Source of the DNA: Microbacterium sp. Clip185
GTDB taxonomy: Bacteria > Actinomycetota > Actinomycetes > Actinomycetales > Microbacteriaceae
Length of the DNA: 64,000 nucleotides
Assembly: GCF_028743715.1 (NCBI RefSeq)
Contig: NZ_CP117996.1
Span: 2,852,001-2,916,000, forward strand
Direction: 5' to 3'
Under the pieces are notes generated by a model that did no database searches, was not told where the DNA came from, and worked only from the letters and a program-made list of their open reading frames with translations. Both the position numbers and the translations under genes were made by a program. Of the stretch, positions 1 to 9,361 are shown piece by piece. How positions within the stretch are numbered: position 1 is the first letter of the stretch; each line of letters opens with the position of its first letter.

Positions 1-592
1 CCACGGCGATCAACACGACCACGCCCCAGACATCGGCCGCCTCTTCGGCGCCGGCGGGGAGGATGCGGGTGAGCCACGCGGCGGTGTTCGCGACCGTCGC
101 GAGGGTCACCCATCCGAGGTGCAGTCCCGTGACGCCGTCGATCAGCACGGCAGAGACGGCGCCCTCGCGCGGCTGCGTGATGGCTCGACGCCAGGTGATC
201 GCGAGGGCGACGAGAAGCAGCACGATGACGAGCACGGTCAGCGGCAGCGTGGTGAACTGCGCTGACACGAGCCACAGTCCGTTGAGCACCTCGGTCAGAG
301 CGATCAACCAGCCCAGGCGTCGCTGCCGTTCACTCCCCCGCTGACCCGGCAGTGCCTGCCAGATGGCGTAGGCGATGAGGCCCAGGTAGACCGCCGACCA
401 GATCGAGAAGGCCTGTCTCGCGGGGGCGAGGTAGCTCGCGTCGGCGTCGAGGGCACCGTCTTGCAGATCCTGCACGGCCGTGCCGCCGAACAGGCCTGTG
501 CCGACCATGGCCGCGACCAGCATGAAGCCGGTCGCGGCCAGGACGGCGATCTGGCGCGTGAGGTCGGATGAGCGCGATGTGGCGACGTTCAT
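1..592 (-). CDS. TspO/MBR-like tryptophan-rich sensory protein, partial (C-terminus off left edge)
   Basis: The reading frame starts at ATG 592 (MNVATSRSSD) and stays open to the left edge, so only about 197 residues are present. It is a multi-span membrane protein: a hydrophobic segment near residues 15-37 (LAATGFMLVAAMVGTGLFGG), then FSIWSAVYLGLIAYAIWQAL, then at least two more hydrophobic stretches. The IWSxxYLGLIAY pattern matches the actinobacterial proteins annotated as tryptophan-rich sensory protein (TspO/MBR family), which bind porphyrins or other hydrophobic ligands; that role is family knowledge and not shown here. A perfect 15-bp palindrome lies immediately upstream of the start. 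No other gene lies between the palindrome and the next gene. Confidence 0.7.
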   Translation of the reverse strand, partial: MNVATSRSSDLTRQIAVLAATGFMLVAAMVGTGLFGGTAVQDLQDGALDADASYLAPARQAFSIWSAVYLGLIAYAIWQALPGQRGSERQRRLGWLIALTEVLNGLWLVSAQFTTLPLTVLVIVLLLVALAITWRRAITQPREGAVSAVLIDGVTGLHLGWVTLATVANTAAWLTRILPAGAEEAADVWGVVVLIAV

Positions 593-600
593 CCCATAAC

Positions 601-615
601 GCTAGATAATCTAGC
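601..615. promoter_or_regulatory. perfect 15-bp palindrome, probable operator of the TspO-like gene
   Basis: GCTAGAT-A-ATCTAGC is a perfect inverted repeat (7-bp arms, 1-bp centre) only 8 bp upstream of the start codon at 592. It is the only AT-rich patch nearby, so it may overlap the -10 region or the start of the transcript. MarR- and PadR-type dimeric repressors use sites of this shape. The regulator is not in the window. Confidence 0.5.
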
Positions 616-689
616 TATCCAGCGCCAGGGGTTGACAGAATCCGTCGCCCGTCAGCGGTCGCGCCGACGGGCGGATCGACCCGCGGCGT

Positions 690-1733
690 TCAGCGGTAGC
701 TCGAGAGCACGCGCTGCGATTCCCGCTCCGCCTTCTCGTTCGCCTTCCCTTCGCGCGAGCCCGCGAGCTTCGCACGGATGTGGTCGCCCACGGTGATGGG
801 TTCGTACAGGTCGGGGTGCTCCGCGTCGACGCAGGACGGCACCGTCTCGATGACCGCATCGACGTCGCCGTCGTGGAAGAACGCGGCCGATCGGCGTCGC
901 TCGATCGTCCCGTCGATCACGGGCGGCTTCACCCGGTGCAGGGTCGACATCCACCGCTCGTTCGTCCAACGCGCCGTCACGTCGCCGAGGTTGATGAGAA
1001 GCGCGCCGTCGGCGGGAGCGACGTCGTTCCACGATCCGTCGGCGCCGAGCACCTGCAGCCCCTTCACCTGGTCGGCCCAGAGGATCGTCACGATGCCGTA
1101 GTCGGTGTGCTCGCCCATGCCGACCAGGTCGCCGTCCAGCGTCACGTCGGTCCCGGGCGGCAGCGCGTAGTTGTTCATCCGCATGACGTCGAGGGAGTGG
1201 CCGGTGCGCCGGTCGAAGAAGTCGGGCTCCAGTCCGAGCGCGTCGGCGAAGATGCGGGTCATCGTGCGTGCCACACGCGCCGCCTCGGCGAAGTACGCCT
1301 GCACCTGCGCCTCGAATCCGCCGACGTCGGGCCACAGGTTGTCGGCATACTCCGGCTGCGGAAGATCCGGGCATGCGGGATAGTCCGCCTGCGCGGCGCC
1401 GACGTTGAACGCCTCGAAGAAGTCGTTCATCCGGTTCGCGGACTCGACCCCCAACGAAAGGCTGAGTGACTCGGACTTGGGCGGGCTGTAGCCGCGGTTG
1501 ATCTGCGGGGGCGTGCGATAGGTCTTCTTCTGCTCCAGATCGAGCGCGAAGAAGCGGTCCATCGCGTCGGTCAGACCGGCGGTGACCGCATCCGGGATCC
1601 CGTGTCCGGTGATCTGGATGAAGCCGACCGTGCGGCAGGCGTCGTCGATCGCGCGTGCGACCTCGGCTTTCGCCTCGGGGCTGCCGGCTTGGACGTACGC
1701 GGTGATGTCGACGAGGGCGACGTGGAAGGTCAT
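690..1733 (-). CDS. 2-oxoglutarate/Fe(II)-dependent oxygenase, isopenicillin N synthase-like family
   Basis: The protein has 347 residues and is cytosolic. It carries the DIOX_N-type N-terminal half (residues 5-125) and the 2OG-FeII oxygenase jelly-roll domain. The iron facial triad is visible as H209 and D211 in GEHTDYG and H266 in STLHRV, and the 2-oxoglutarate-binding R-x-S is at 280-282. In bacteria these enzymes hydroxylate or desaturate small molecules; the substrate here is unknown. Start 1733 was chosen because AGGAG lies 6 bases upstream; a longer frame to 1808 adds 25 residues that read through leader hairpins. The gene stands alone, with a GlnR-like box and structured leader upstream, which suggests a link to nitrogen supply. 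Confidence 0.88.
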   Translation of the reverse strand: MTFHVALVDITAYVQAGSPEAKAEVARAIDDACRTVGFIQITGHGIPDAVTAGLTDAMDRFFALDLEQKKTYRTPPQINRGYSPPKSESLSLSLGVESANRMNDFFEAFNVGAAQADYPACPDLPQPEYADNLWPDVGGFEAQVQAYFAEAARVARTMTRIFADALGLEPDFFDRRTGHSLDVMRMNNYALPPGTDVTLDGDLVGMGEHTDYGIVTILWADQVKGLQVLGADGSWNDVAPADGALLINLGDVTARWTNERWMSTLHRVKPPVIDGTIERRRSAAFFHDGDVDAVIETVPSCVDAEHPDLYEPITVGDHIRAKLAGSREGKANEKAERESQRVLSSYR

Positions 1734-1740
1734 GGCGACT

Positions 1741-1830
1741 CCTGGATGGGGATCGCCCTCGGAAGGGCGACCGATGGGTATCGAGGTAGCCACTTCACGG
1801 TTTCCCACCGCGGCTTGCGAGAGCCGCGGC
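1741..1830 (-). promoter_or_regulatory. hairpin-rich 5' leader of the oxygenase gene
   Basis: Two perfect stems precede the oxygenase start: CCGCGGCT/AGCCGCGG (1808-1815 with 1822-1829, 6-nt loop) and TCGCCCT/AGGGCGA (1753-1759 with 1764-1770, 4-nt loop). The second ends about 20 bases before the start codon, close to the ribosome binding site. I could not match it to a known riboswitch consensus; it may be a cis-regulatory RNA or just GC-rich folding. Confidence 0.35.
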
Positions 1831-1871
1831 GCGTGTTTACATGAACGCTGCCGTCAGGCTAGACGGCTCGC

Positions 1872-1887
1872 GTTTCCCCCGCGTTAC
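1872..1887 (-). promoter_or_regulatory. candidate GlnR box
   Basis: On the minus strand the site reads GTAAC, six bases, GAAAC, which fits the actinobacterial GlnR core gTnAC-n6-GaAAC. It lies about 140 bp upstream of the oxygenase start, between that gene and the small secreted protein gene. A second full half-box was not found. GlnR is the global nitrogen regulator of actinobacteria; whether this organism uses this site is inference. Confidence 0.45.
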
Positions 1888-1903
1888 ATCTGCCACGGTC
1901 GGG

Positions 1904-2146
1904 TCATTGCGTGTAGATGAACGCCCAGAGTCCGTGAATCGAGCGGTAGTGGCAGTTCTTCACGATGGTGATCCCGTCGGCCTGGTACGCCTTGAGAGCG
2001 GCGTGGCACTGCGACTGGGTCGGGTAGTGGCGGGAGTACCACTGGTCAGCGGCGGATGCGGAGAGGGCGGGCGCGAGAGCGATCAGCGTCCCCAAGACCA
2101 CGGAAAGGCCGAGCGCGCCCGAACGTTGAGTTCGTTTCGTCGTCAT
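1904..2146 (-). CDS. small secreted protein of unknown function
   Basis: The 80-residue product has a clear Sec signal peptide: basic start MTTKRTQR, hydrophobic core GALGLSVVLGTLIALAPAL, and a likely cleavage after ASA near residue 32. The mature part of about 48 residues is rich in aromatic residues and has two cysteines (SQCHAAL and KNCHYR) that could form one disulfide. I do not recognise a named family, although short exported proteins with a YPTQSQCxAAL-like stretch are common in actinobacteria. It is transcribed away from the tre operon end and is separated from the oxygenase by the GlnR-like box. Confidence 0.7.
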   Translation of the reverse strand: MTTKRTQRSGALGLSVVLGTLIALAPALSASAADQWYSRHYPTQSQCHAALKAYQADGITIVKNCHYRSIHGLWAFIYTQ

Positions 2147-2190
2147 ACGTGGAGCGTAGCGTTCAGCCCACGAACGGGCGCGAGTTATCC

Positions 2191-3933
2191 TCAGGGCAGG
2201 GGCGCGCCGAGCACCACGGCGGCATCCGCCGGCACGGAAACCGTTCCCGCAGCGGGTGAGACCGGCACGGTGGCCAGGAGAACGCGCTCGGCCGTGGCGA
2301 GCGGCACATCCCAGGGATCGGCCGCGAGGTTCACGATGATCCGCAGTGCCCCGCGTCCCAGCACGAACCGCCGCGCCGACGGGGCCGCATCCGGTCGCTC
2401 GATCGCGGCGCTCAGGTGCGCCGATTCAGGGTCGGTGAGCTCGGGCCGCTCACGCCGCAACCGAGCCAGGTCGCGGTAGAGCGCGAGGATGCGGGCATGA
2501 TCGCCCGTCTCGGCCTCCTCCCACGCGAGCTTGGCGCTCTCGAACGTCGCGGGGTCCTGCGGGTCGGGCACGAGGGACTCGTCCCAGTCCGTCTTCGCGA
2601 ACTCCTCCGCACGCCCCTTCCGCACCGCCTCGCCGAGCCATTGCTCCGGATGCGAGGTGAAGAACGGCCAGGGGGTCGATGCGCCCCACTCCTCGCCCAT
2701 GAAGAGCATGGGCGTGCCTGGCGCGGTCAGCGTCAGGACGGCCGCGACGGCCAGCCGGTCGGGTGACAGCGTCGCACTCAGCCGATCGCCCGCGGCGCGG
2801 TTGCCGATCTGGTCGTGGTCCTGGGCGAAGGTGACGAGGCGCCACGTCGGCACGTCCGCGGGGATCGGATGCCCGTGGTGACGCTCGCGGAACGAGGAGT
2901 ACGTGCCGTCGTGGAAGAACCCGTGCGTCCACACCTTCTCCAGCGCATCGGATGCGGCGAAGTCCGCGTAGTAGCCGCTCGTCTCGCCGGTGAGCGCGAC
3001 ATGCACGGCGTGATGCCAGTCGTCGCTCCACTGCGCGGCGAGGCCGTAGCCGCCGGCTTCGCGCGGCAGGATCAGTGTCGGATCGTTCATGTCGCTCTCG
3101 GCGATGAGCGTGAGCGGGCGTCCGACGTGTGCGGAGAGCGCGTCGACGACCTCCGCCATCTCGCGCAGGATGTGGACGGGCCGCTCGTCGTGGAGCGCGT
3201 GCACCGCATCCAGCCGCAGCGCATCGACGTGGTAGTCCCGGAGCCACATCAGGGCGTTCTCGACGATGAAGGCACGCACGGCCGGCTCGTCGAGGTTCAC
3301 CGAGTCGCCCCACGTGTTGCGGGTGCCTTCACGCAGGTAGGGGCCGAACTCCGGCAGGTAGTTGCCCGAAGGGCCGAGGTGGTTGTAGACGACGTCCTGC
3401 ACGACGGCGAGGCCGGCGGCGTGGGCCGCGTCGACGAAGCGCGCGTATCCTGCGGGTCCGCCGTAGGCCTCGTGCACGGCGTACCAGGCGACGCCGTCGT
3501 ATCCCCAGTTCCAGACCCCGTTGAAGCCGTTCACCGGCAGCAGCTCGATGTGGCTCACACCCAGCTCGACCAGGTGCGGCAGACGCTCGATCGCGGCATC
3601 CAACGTGCCCTCGGGAGTGAACGTGCCCAGGTGCAGCTCGTAGATCAGGCCGCCGGCCAGCTGTCGACCGGTCCACGCCGCATCGGTCCACGCGAACGCA
3701 GCGTCATCGACCCACGCGGATGCCGCGTGCACGCCGTCGGGCTGGCGACGCGAGCGGGGGTCGGGGCGCAGTTCGCCGTCATCGAGCACGAACCCGTAGC
3801 GCTCGCCGTCGGCAAGATCCACCGGCGCCCGCCACCATCCGTCGGCGCCCGCCGTCAACTCGGTTTCGCGTGCCAGCTCGGCACCCGAGCGCATCCGCAC
3901 CCGCCGCGCCTTGGGCGCCCAGAGCTCGATCAT
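2191..3933 (-). CDS. treZ: malto-oligosyltrehalose trehalohydrolase
   Basis: This 580-residue GH13 enzyme releases free trehalose from maltooligosyl-trehalose, the last step of the TreXYZ route. An N-terminal beta-sandwich domain (1-90) precedes the barrel. The four GH13 motifs are visible: DVVYNH at 180-185, LRLDAVHAL with nucleophile D242, IAESD with acid/base E279, and [10 protein letters not shown]. The loop sequence [16 protein letters not shown] after motif II is typical of TreZ. It is the third gene of the operon, 31 bases after treY. Length is normal for the family and the protein has no signal peptide, so it acts in the cytosol. Confidence 0.96.
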   Translation of the reverse strand: MIELWAPKARRVRMRSGAELARETELTAGADGWWRAPVDLADGERYGFVLDDGELRPDPRSRRQPDGVHAASAWVDDAAFAWTDAAWTGRQLAGGLIYELHLGTFTPEGTLDAAIERLPHLVELGVSHIELLPVNGFNGVWNWGYDGVAWYAVHEAYGGPAGYARFVDAAHAAGLAVVQDVVYNHLGPSGNYLPEFGPYLREGTRNTWGDSVNLDEPAVRAFIVENALMWLRDYHVDALRLDAVHALHDERPVHILREMAEVVDALSAHVGRPLTLIAESDMNDPTLILPREAGGYGLAAQWSDDWHHAVHVALTGETSGYYADFAASDALEKVWTHGFFHDGTYSSFRERHHGHPIPADVPTWRLVTFAQDHDQIGNRAAGDRLSATLSPDRLAVAAVLTLTAPGTPMLFMGEEWGASTPWPFFTSHPEQWLGEAVRKGRAEEFAKTDWDESLVPDPQDPATFESAKLAWEEAETGDHARILALYRDLARLRRERPELTDPESAHLSAAIERPDAAPSARRFVLGRGALRIIVNLAADPWDVPLATAERVLLATVPVSPAAGTVSVPADAAVVLGAPLP

Positions 3934-3964
3934 CGTCTCGTGTCCTCGTCTCGTGGGTCGGTCG

Positions 3965-6313
3965 TCATCCGCGCGGTGCCGCGAGCGCGACCGGCGCGAG
4001 CAGCGCGACCGGGTAGGTCGCCAGCAGCTGGGCGAGCGGGATCCGCTCGGTGTCGAAGACCCGGCCGGTCAGCTGGTCCTGCACGGCGCCGGCGGGATGC
4101 AGCAGCGTGGCGTCGCCCCATCCGCCGCGGGCCGCGAGACCGACGGGCAGCCGGGTCGCGACCGCGATCGCCCCGCCGCGGTCGAAGGCGACCGCGTGCC
4201 CGGAGGCCTCACCGGTCACGGTCACCGGCGTGTAGCGGGTGAACAGGTGCGGGCGATCTCGGCGCAGGCGCAGGGCGCGGGAGACCAGCAGGAGCTTGGC
4301 GGCCGCGGTGTCGTCCACGGGCGGCACGAGCCCCTCATCCAGCTGCGCCAAGGTCGCGGCGCGGGCGGCGAAGTCGACGTGGCGGCGGTTGTCCGGGTCG
4401 ACGAGCGACTGCTCCCACAGCTCGGACCCCTGGTACACGTCGGGGATGCCGGGACCCGCGAGCTGGAGGAGCTTGGCGGACAGACCGTTGGAGTACCCCG
4501 CCGGGGCGATCTCGGCGACGAGCGACTCGACGACCGGACGCGCCTCACCGAAGGCCGCGTCGACGACGGCGTGCATCCGCTGCTCGAAGTCCTCGTTCAC
4601 GTCGAGCCAGCTGGTCGCGTCACCGGCCTCGCGCGCCGCCTTCTCTGCGTAGGCGTGGAGCCGCTCGGCGCTCGCCGGCCAGGCTCCGACGATGGCCTGC
4701 CACAGGAGCGCGTCGAAAGGACCGTGGCCGGTCGTCGCGACCTCGCGCAGCGCATCGAGCGTCTCGGCCCAGCGCTCAGGGATCTCGGCGAGCACATCGA
4801 GGCGCGCCCGCACATCCTCGCCGCGCTTCGTGTCGTGCGTCGACAGGGTGGTGAGCGAATGCGGCCATGATGCCTGCCTCCGCGCGAAGGCGTCGTGGAA
4901 TCCCGCGATGTCGAGCGAGAACTCGGAGGGGTCTCCCCCGACCTCGGTCAGCGACCCGAGACGGGTGTAGCGATAGAACGCGGTGTCTTCGACGCCCTTC
5001 GCCATGACTGGCCCGGTCGTCTGCTGGAAGCGCTGTGCGAGCTCGCTCGAGCCGTCCGCGAGCAGCGGCACGAGCGCGGCGATCGCCTCGGCGAGCTCGG
5101 GACGGGCAGCGGATGCGGCCTCCGCCGCCTCGTCGAGCCACGCGAGCCCCGCAGGCAGGTAGCTGCGGTAGGTCGGGAACAGTGCGAGGAGTTCGGCCAG
5201 CGCCTCTCGGGCACCGGGAACGGGGATCGGCAGCAGGCGCACCAGACGCGCGACCTCGGATGCCTGGATCGTGTCGGCGATCTGACGCTTCGTACCGTGG
5301 ATGAGCTCGGCCCACGACGGCGCCGACGCAAGACCGGTCTCGATGCGCAGCTGCGCATCCAGCGCGTCGAGTCCCGCACGCCCCGCAGGGTCGATGAGCA
5401 CCCGCTCGATCTCACCGAGGGCGTCGTAACCGGTCGTCCCGACGGTGTGCCACCACGAGGGCAGCTCCTCACCGTGCTCCAGGATCTTCTCGACCCAGAC
5501 CGGCAGGCCGTTCGTGACCTCGGCCAAGCGCGCGAGGTATCCGCCCGGGTCGCGCAGCCCATCGGGATGGTCGACGCGCAGGCCGTCCACGAGCCCCTCG
5601 CGCACCCATCGCAGGACCTCGACGTGCGCGTCGTCGAAGACTCGGGGGTCCTCGACGCGGACGGCGGCGAGCGTCGTGACGGCGAAGAACCGGCGGTAGT
5701 TCAGCAGCGCGGCCTCGTCACGCCAGAAGCGCAGCTCGTAGTGCTGACGGTCGAGCACCGCGGCGACGTCACTCGGCTCGAGACCCTCGAGCGAGCCCGG
5801 GGCGAGCGGGAGCTCATGGTCGTAGTACCGCACGAGTCCGTCGGGGGCGTCGGGAACGGGCGTGGGGTCGATCGTGATCTCGCCGATCACGTCCGCGAGC
5901 GGGGCGCCGAGGATCGGCAGCCGCACCCGCCCGTCATCGAGCGCACGGTCGACATCGAAGGCGGACGCGCGCACGGACGCCTCGCCGAGGCGCAGGTAGT
6001 CCCACCACCACGGGTTCTCGCGCGGGATCGAGACGCCCATGTGATTGGGAACGATGTCCACGAGCACACCGAGCCCCGCATCGTGAGCGGCGGCCACGAA
6101 CCGGTCGAGCGCCTCGCCCCCGCCTCGGGCGGGGTCGACGAGCGAGGGGTCGACGACGTCGTAGCCGTGATCGGATCCCGTCGTCGCCTTGAGCAGGGGC
6201 GACAGGTAGACCCATCCCACGCCGAGATCGGCGAGGTAGGGGACGACGGCGGCGGCCGCATCCAGATCGAAGCTCGGACGGATCTGCAGGCGGTAGGTCG
6301 AGGCGGGCAGCAT
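3965..6313 (-). CDS. treY: malto-oligosyltrehalose synthase
   Basis: The 782-residue GH13 enzyme isomerises the reducing-end glucose of maltodextrin from alpha-1,4 to alpha-1,1, giving maltooligosyl-trehalose. It starts [17 protein letters not shown], typical of TreY, and carries [10 protein letters not shown] (motif I), [13 protein letters not shown] (motif II with the nucleophile Asp), VEKIL (acid Glu) and [16 protein letters not shown] (motif IV). The length is typical. GGAGG lies just upstream of ATG 6313. It is the middle gene of treX-treY-treZ, 12 bases after treX, so translation of the three is probably coordinated. Confidence 0.97.
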   Translation of the reverse strand: MLPASTYRLQIRPSFDLDAAAAVVPYLADLGVGWVYLSPLLKATTGSDHGYDVVDPSLVDPARGGGEALDRFVAAAHDAGLGVLVDIVPNHMGVSIPRENPWWWDYLRLGEASVRASAFDVDRALDDGRVRLPILGAPLADVIGEITIDPTPVPDAPDGLVRYYDHELPLAPGSLEGLEPSDVAAVLDRQHYELRFWRDEAALLNYRRFFAVTTLAAVRVEDPRVFDDAHVEVLRWVREGLVDGLRVDHPDGLRDPGGYLARLAEVTNGLPVWVEKILEHGEELPSWWHTVGTTGYDALGEIERVLIDPAGRAGLDALDAQLRIETGLASAPSWAELIHGTKRQIADTIQASEVARLVRLLPIPVPGAREALAELLALFPTYRSYLPAGLAWLDEAAEAASAARPELAEAIAALVPLLADGSSELAQRFQQTTGPVMAKGVEDTAFYRYTRLGSLTEVGGDPSEFSLDIAGFHDAFARRQASWPHSLTTLSTHDTKRGEDVRARLDVLAEIPERWAETLDALREVATTGHGPFDALLWQAIVGAWPASAERLHAYAEKAAREAGDATSWLDVNEDFEQRMHAVVDAAFGEARPVVESLVAEIAPAGYSNGLSAKLLQLAGPGIPDVYQGSELWEQSLVDPDNRRHVDFAARAATLAQLDEGLVPPVDDTAAAKLLLVSRALRLRRDRPHLFTRYTPVTVTGEASGHAVAFDRGGAIAVATRLPVGLAARGGWGDATLLHPAGAVQDQLTGRVFDTERIPLAQLLATYPVALLAPVALAAPRG

Positions 6314-6325
6314 GCGTCCTCCGGG

Positions 6326-8677
6326 TCAGTGCGGGAGCTCGGACTTGGGAGCAGCGCCGGGCACCTCGTCGACAGGGACCGTGAGGTTCTGCGTCAGAGA
6401 TGCGGCGACGGAGTGATCGGGCTCGGCCTCTGCCTCGTGGTGCTCGCGCAGCACGATGAGCGACTTCGCCTCGACCGGCAGCACCTCGCCGGGGCGGACG
6501 GGCTCCGAGTCGGCCCTGTTGCCGGCGGTGTCGACGAGCACGTCCCACTCGGGCGAGAAGTCGACGTTCGGCAGCGTGAACTCGACCGGCTCGTCGCCGG
6601 CGTTGAACAGCACGATGAAATGGCTGTCGACGATCTGCTCACCGCGGCGGTCGCGTTCGCGGATCCCGTTCCCGTTGAGGAAGACACCCACCGCGCGACC
6701 GAAACCGGAGTCCCAGTCCTCCGGCCGCATGGGCGTGCCGTCGGGACGCAGCCACACGATGTCGGGGACGGGCGCATCCTCCTCCTGCAGCACCGGTCGG
6801 CCGTCGAAGAAGCGGCTGCGGCGGAACGTGGGGTGATCGCGTCGGAGCCGGGACAGCGCCGCGGTGAACTCGATGAGGGGCAGGTCGATGTTCTCCCAGT
6901 CGACCCACGTGATCTCGTTGTCCTGCGCGTAGCCGTTGTTGTTGCCACCCTGCGTGCGCCCCAGCTCGTCGCCGTGCAGCAGCATCGGGATGCCCTGGCT
7001 CAGCAGCAGCGTCGCGATGAAGTTGCGCTGGGCGCGGGCGCGGAGCGTCAGCACCTCGACGTCGTCGGTCGGACCTTCGACACCGAAGTTGTAGGAGCGG
7101 TTGTGCGACTCACCGTCGTTGCCGTCCTCGCCGTTCGCGTCGTTGTGCTTCTCGTTGTAGGAGACGAGGTCGCGCAGGGTGAAGCCGTCGTGAGCCGTGA
7201 CGAAGTTCACGGATGCGACCGGCAACCGCCCGGAGTTCTCGTACAGGTCCGCCGAACCGGTCAGCCGCGAGGCGAACTCGCCGAGCGTTGCGGGCTCGCC
7301 GCGCCAGAAGTCGCGCACCGTGTCGCGGTACTTGCCGTTCCACTCGGTCCACTGGGGCGGGAAGTTTCCCACCTGGTATCCGCCCGGTCCCACATCCCAC
7401 GGCTCGGCGATGAGCTTCACCTGGCTGACGATCGGATCCTGCTGCACGAGCTCGAAGAACGCTGCGAGGCGGTCGACCTCGTAGAACTCGCGCGCCAGGG
7501 TGGCCGCGAGATCGAATCGGAAGCCGTCGACGTGCATCTCGAGCACCCAGTAGCGCAGCGAATCCATGATGAGCTGCAGCGCGTGGGGGTTGCCGACGTT
7601 GAGGCTGTTGCCGGTACCGGTGTAGTCCGTGTAGTAGCGCTTGTCGTCGGCTTCGAGTCGGTAGTACGCCTCGTTGTCGATGCCCTTCATCGACAGGGTC
7701 GGTCCGAGGTGATTGCCCTCGGCCGTGTGGTTGTAGACCACGTCGAGGATCACCTCGATGCCGGCGGCGTGCAGCGCCCGCACCATGCCCTTGAACTCCT
7801 GCACCTGCTGCCCGACCTCGCCCGTCGACGAGTACGTGTTCTGCGGCGCGAGGAAGGCGATGGTGTTGTAGCCCCAGTAGTTCGACAGTCCCTTCTGCTG
7901 CAGGGTGTCGTCGTCGACGAACTGGTGCACGGGCATGAGCTCGATCGCGGTCACCCCGAGCTTCTTGAGGTGCTCGATGATGGCCGGATGCGCGATCGCG
8001 CTGTACGTGCCGCGGATCTCCTCGGGGATGCCGGGGTGGAGCTTGGTGAGCCCCTTCACGTGGGCTTCGTAGATGAAGGTCTCCGAGTAGGGCGTCTTCG
8101 GCTGGCGGTCCCCACCCCAGTCGAAGAAGGGGTTGATGACGACGCCCTTCATCATGTGGGCGGCGGAGTCGTCATCGTTGCGCGAGTCCGGGTCGCCGAA
8201 GTTGTAGCCGAAGAGGGATTGGTCCCAGTCGATCTGGCCGTCCACCGCCTTCGCGTAGGGATCGAGCAGCAGCTTGTTCGGGTTGAACCGCTTGCCGGAT
8301 GCGGGGTCGTAGGGGCCGTGCACGCGGTATCCGTAGCGCTGCCCCGGTCCGATGTTGGGCAGATACGCGTGCCAGACGAACGCGTCGACCTCGATGACGT
8401 CGTGCCGGGTCTCGACGCCGTCCTCGTCGAACAGGCACAGCTCGACCCGCTCGGCCCCTTCGCTGAAGAGGGCGAAGTTCGTACCGTTCCCGTCGTACGT
8501 CGCCCCCAGGGGATATGCCGATCCGGGCCAGGTGTGCACGTCGTCGCCTCCCGAGGCATCGGATGCAGGGGCTTTCACCCTAATGGACGCGGGGGGCGTG
8601 GATTCGTCGGTCACCACCGGAGCATGGCTCATCAGGATGAGGCGGGCGCGGGGCTTGACGGGGGCTACGGTGAGCAC
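6326..8677 (-). CDS. treX: glycogen debranching enzyme, TreX/GlgX type
   Basis: This GH13 isoamylase-type enzyme cleaves alpha-1,6 branches of glycogen and supplies linear chains to TreY. The N-terminal CBM48 region (about 50-170) starts at TWPGSAYPLGATYDG. The barrel holds DVVYNHTAEG, FRFDLAATLAREF, IAEPWDVGPGGYQVGNFP and FVTAHDGFTLRDLVSYNEKHN. The start is uncertain: GTG 8677 gives 783 residues and ATG 8632 gives 768, neither with a good ribosome binding site; the conserved part begins near residue 48. It is first in the tre operon and diverges from the flavoprotein gene at 8743 with 65 bp between them. The glgX name would also be acceptable. Confidence 0.94.
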   Translation of the reverse strand: MLTVAPVKPRARLILMSHAPVVTDESTPPASIRVKAPASDASGGDDVHTWPGSAYPLGATYDGNGTNFALFSEGAERVELCLFDEDGVETRHDVIEVDAFVWHAYLPNIGPGQRYGYRVHGPYDPASGKRFNPNKLLLDPYAKAVDGQIDWDQSLFGYNFGDPDSRNDDDSAAHMMKGVVINPFFDWGGDRQPKTPYSETFIYEAHVKGLTKLHPGIPEEIRGTYSAIAHPAIIEHLKKLGVTAIELMPVHQFVDDDTLQQKGLSNYWGYNTIAFLAPQNTYSSTGEVGQQVQEFKGMVRALHAAGIEVILDVVYNHTAEGNHLGPTLSMKGIDNEAYYRLEADDKRYYTDYTGTGNSLNVGNPHALQLIMDSLRYWVLEMHVDGFRFDLAATLAREFYEVDRLAAFFELVQQDPIVSQVKLIAEPWDVGPGGYQVGNFPPQWTEWNGKYRDTVRDFWRGEPATLGEFASRLTGSADLYENSGRLPVASVNFVTAHDGFTLRDLVSYNEKHNDANGEDGNDGESHNRSYNFGVEGPTDDVEVLTLRARAQRNFIATLLLSQGIPMLLHGDELGRTQGGNNNGYAQDNEITWVDWENIDLPLIEFTAALSRLRRDHPTFRRSRFFDGRPVLQEEDAPVPDIVWLRPDGTPMRPEDWDSGFGRAVGVFLNGNGIRERDRRGEQIVDSHFIVLFNAGDEPVEFTLPNVDFSPEWDVLVDTAGNRADSEPVRPGEVLPVEAKSLIVLREHHEAEAEPDHSVAASLTQNLTVPVDEVPGAAPKSELPH

Positions 8678-8742
8678 TCCGGATCCGAGCCGCCTCGCGC
8701 ACCCGAGGGAACACGTCGCCGCGCTCGCGACTTGTCCGGAGT

Positions 8743-9354
8743 GTGAAGACGCTCATCGTGACCGCCCACCCGGACGGCACCTCGCTGACCGCATCCCTCG
8801 CCGCTCGGCTCGCCGACGCTCTCGCACCGGAGGAGGTCGAGGTGATCGACCTCGACGCGGAGGGGTTCGATCCGCGTTTTCGCGCCGAAGACCGCGCCGC
8901 ATACCGGGGTGAGAGCGAGCCGCCCGCCGATGTCCGCTCCTACCAGCGCCGTCTCGACCAGGCGGATCAGCTGATCCTGGTGTTCCCCGTGTACTGGTGG
9001 TCGATGCCCGCGCTCATGAAGGGGTGGATCGATCGCGTCTTCATCAAGGGCTGGGCCTTCGACATCGACCCGGATGGCGGAACCCGCCGCCGACTCGGCG
9101 ACCTCACCGTACACCTGCTCCTCGTGGCGGGCGATGCTGCCGGCACCTACGACCGACACGGCTACGAGCACGCCATCCTGACCCAGATCGTGCACGGGGT
9201 CATCGACTACTGCGGCGCCCGCCGCGGCGGCGTCGTCTTCCTCCACGAATCGGAGCAGGAGGAAGAGAGCGTCCGTCGCGCCGCTGCGGCGGATGCCGTC
9301 GAACGAAGCGTCGCCGCTATCCGACGCGCACGAGCCGCCGACGCCGAGAGGTGA
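8743..9354 (+). CDS. NAD(P)H dehydrogenase (quinone)-like flavodoxin-fold protein
   Basis: The 203-residue protein has the flavodoxin-like fold of the MdaB/WrbA/NQO group. It opens with KTLIVTAHPDGTSLTASLA, the phosphate-binding loop for FMN or FAD, and carries LILVFPVYWWSMPALMKGWIDRVF, the hallmark FPVYWWSxPAxxKGWxDRV block of NAD(P)H:quinone reductases, near residues 77-100. It probably does two-electron quinone reduction in the cytosol. The C-terminal tail is alanine- and arginine-rich. The start is a GTG with only a weak upstream GGAG; a nearby later start is not excluded. It stands alone, divergent from treX and convergent with the DUF1266-like gene 7 bp beyond its stop. Confidence 0.88.
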   Translation: MKTLIVTAHPDGTSLTASLAARLADALAPEEVEVIDLDAEGFDPRFRAEDRAAYRGESEPPADVRSYQRRLDQADQLILVFPVYWWSMPALMKGWIDRVFIKGWAFDIDPDGGTRRRLGDLTVHLLLVAGDAAGTYDRHGYEHAILTQIVHGVIDYCGARRGGVVFLHESEQEEESVRRAAAADAVERSVAAIRRARAADAER

Positions 9355-9361
9355 CGACGCG

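Noticed and set aside
4895..8746. Open frame of 1283 codons on the plus strand, opposite treY and treX
   Set aside because: It runs antisense to two complete, strongly conserved genes and reads as Arg/Val/Glu-rich low-complexity sequence without any motif. In GC-rich DNA the antisense frame stays open by codon bias.
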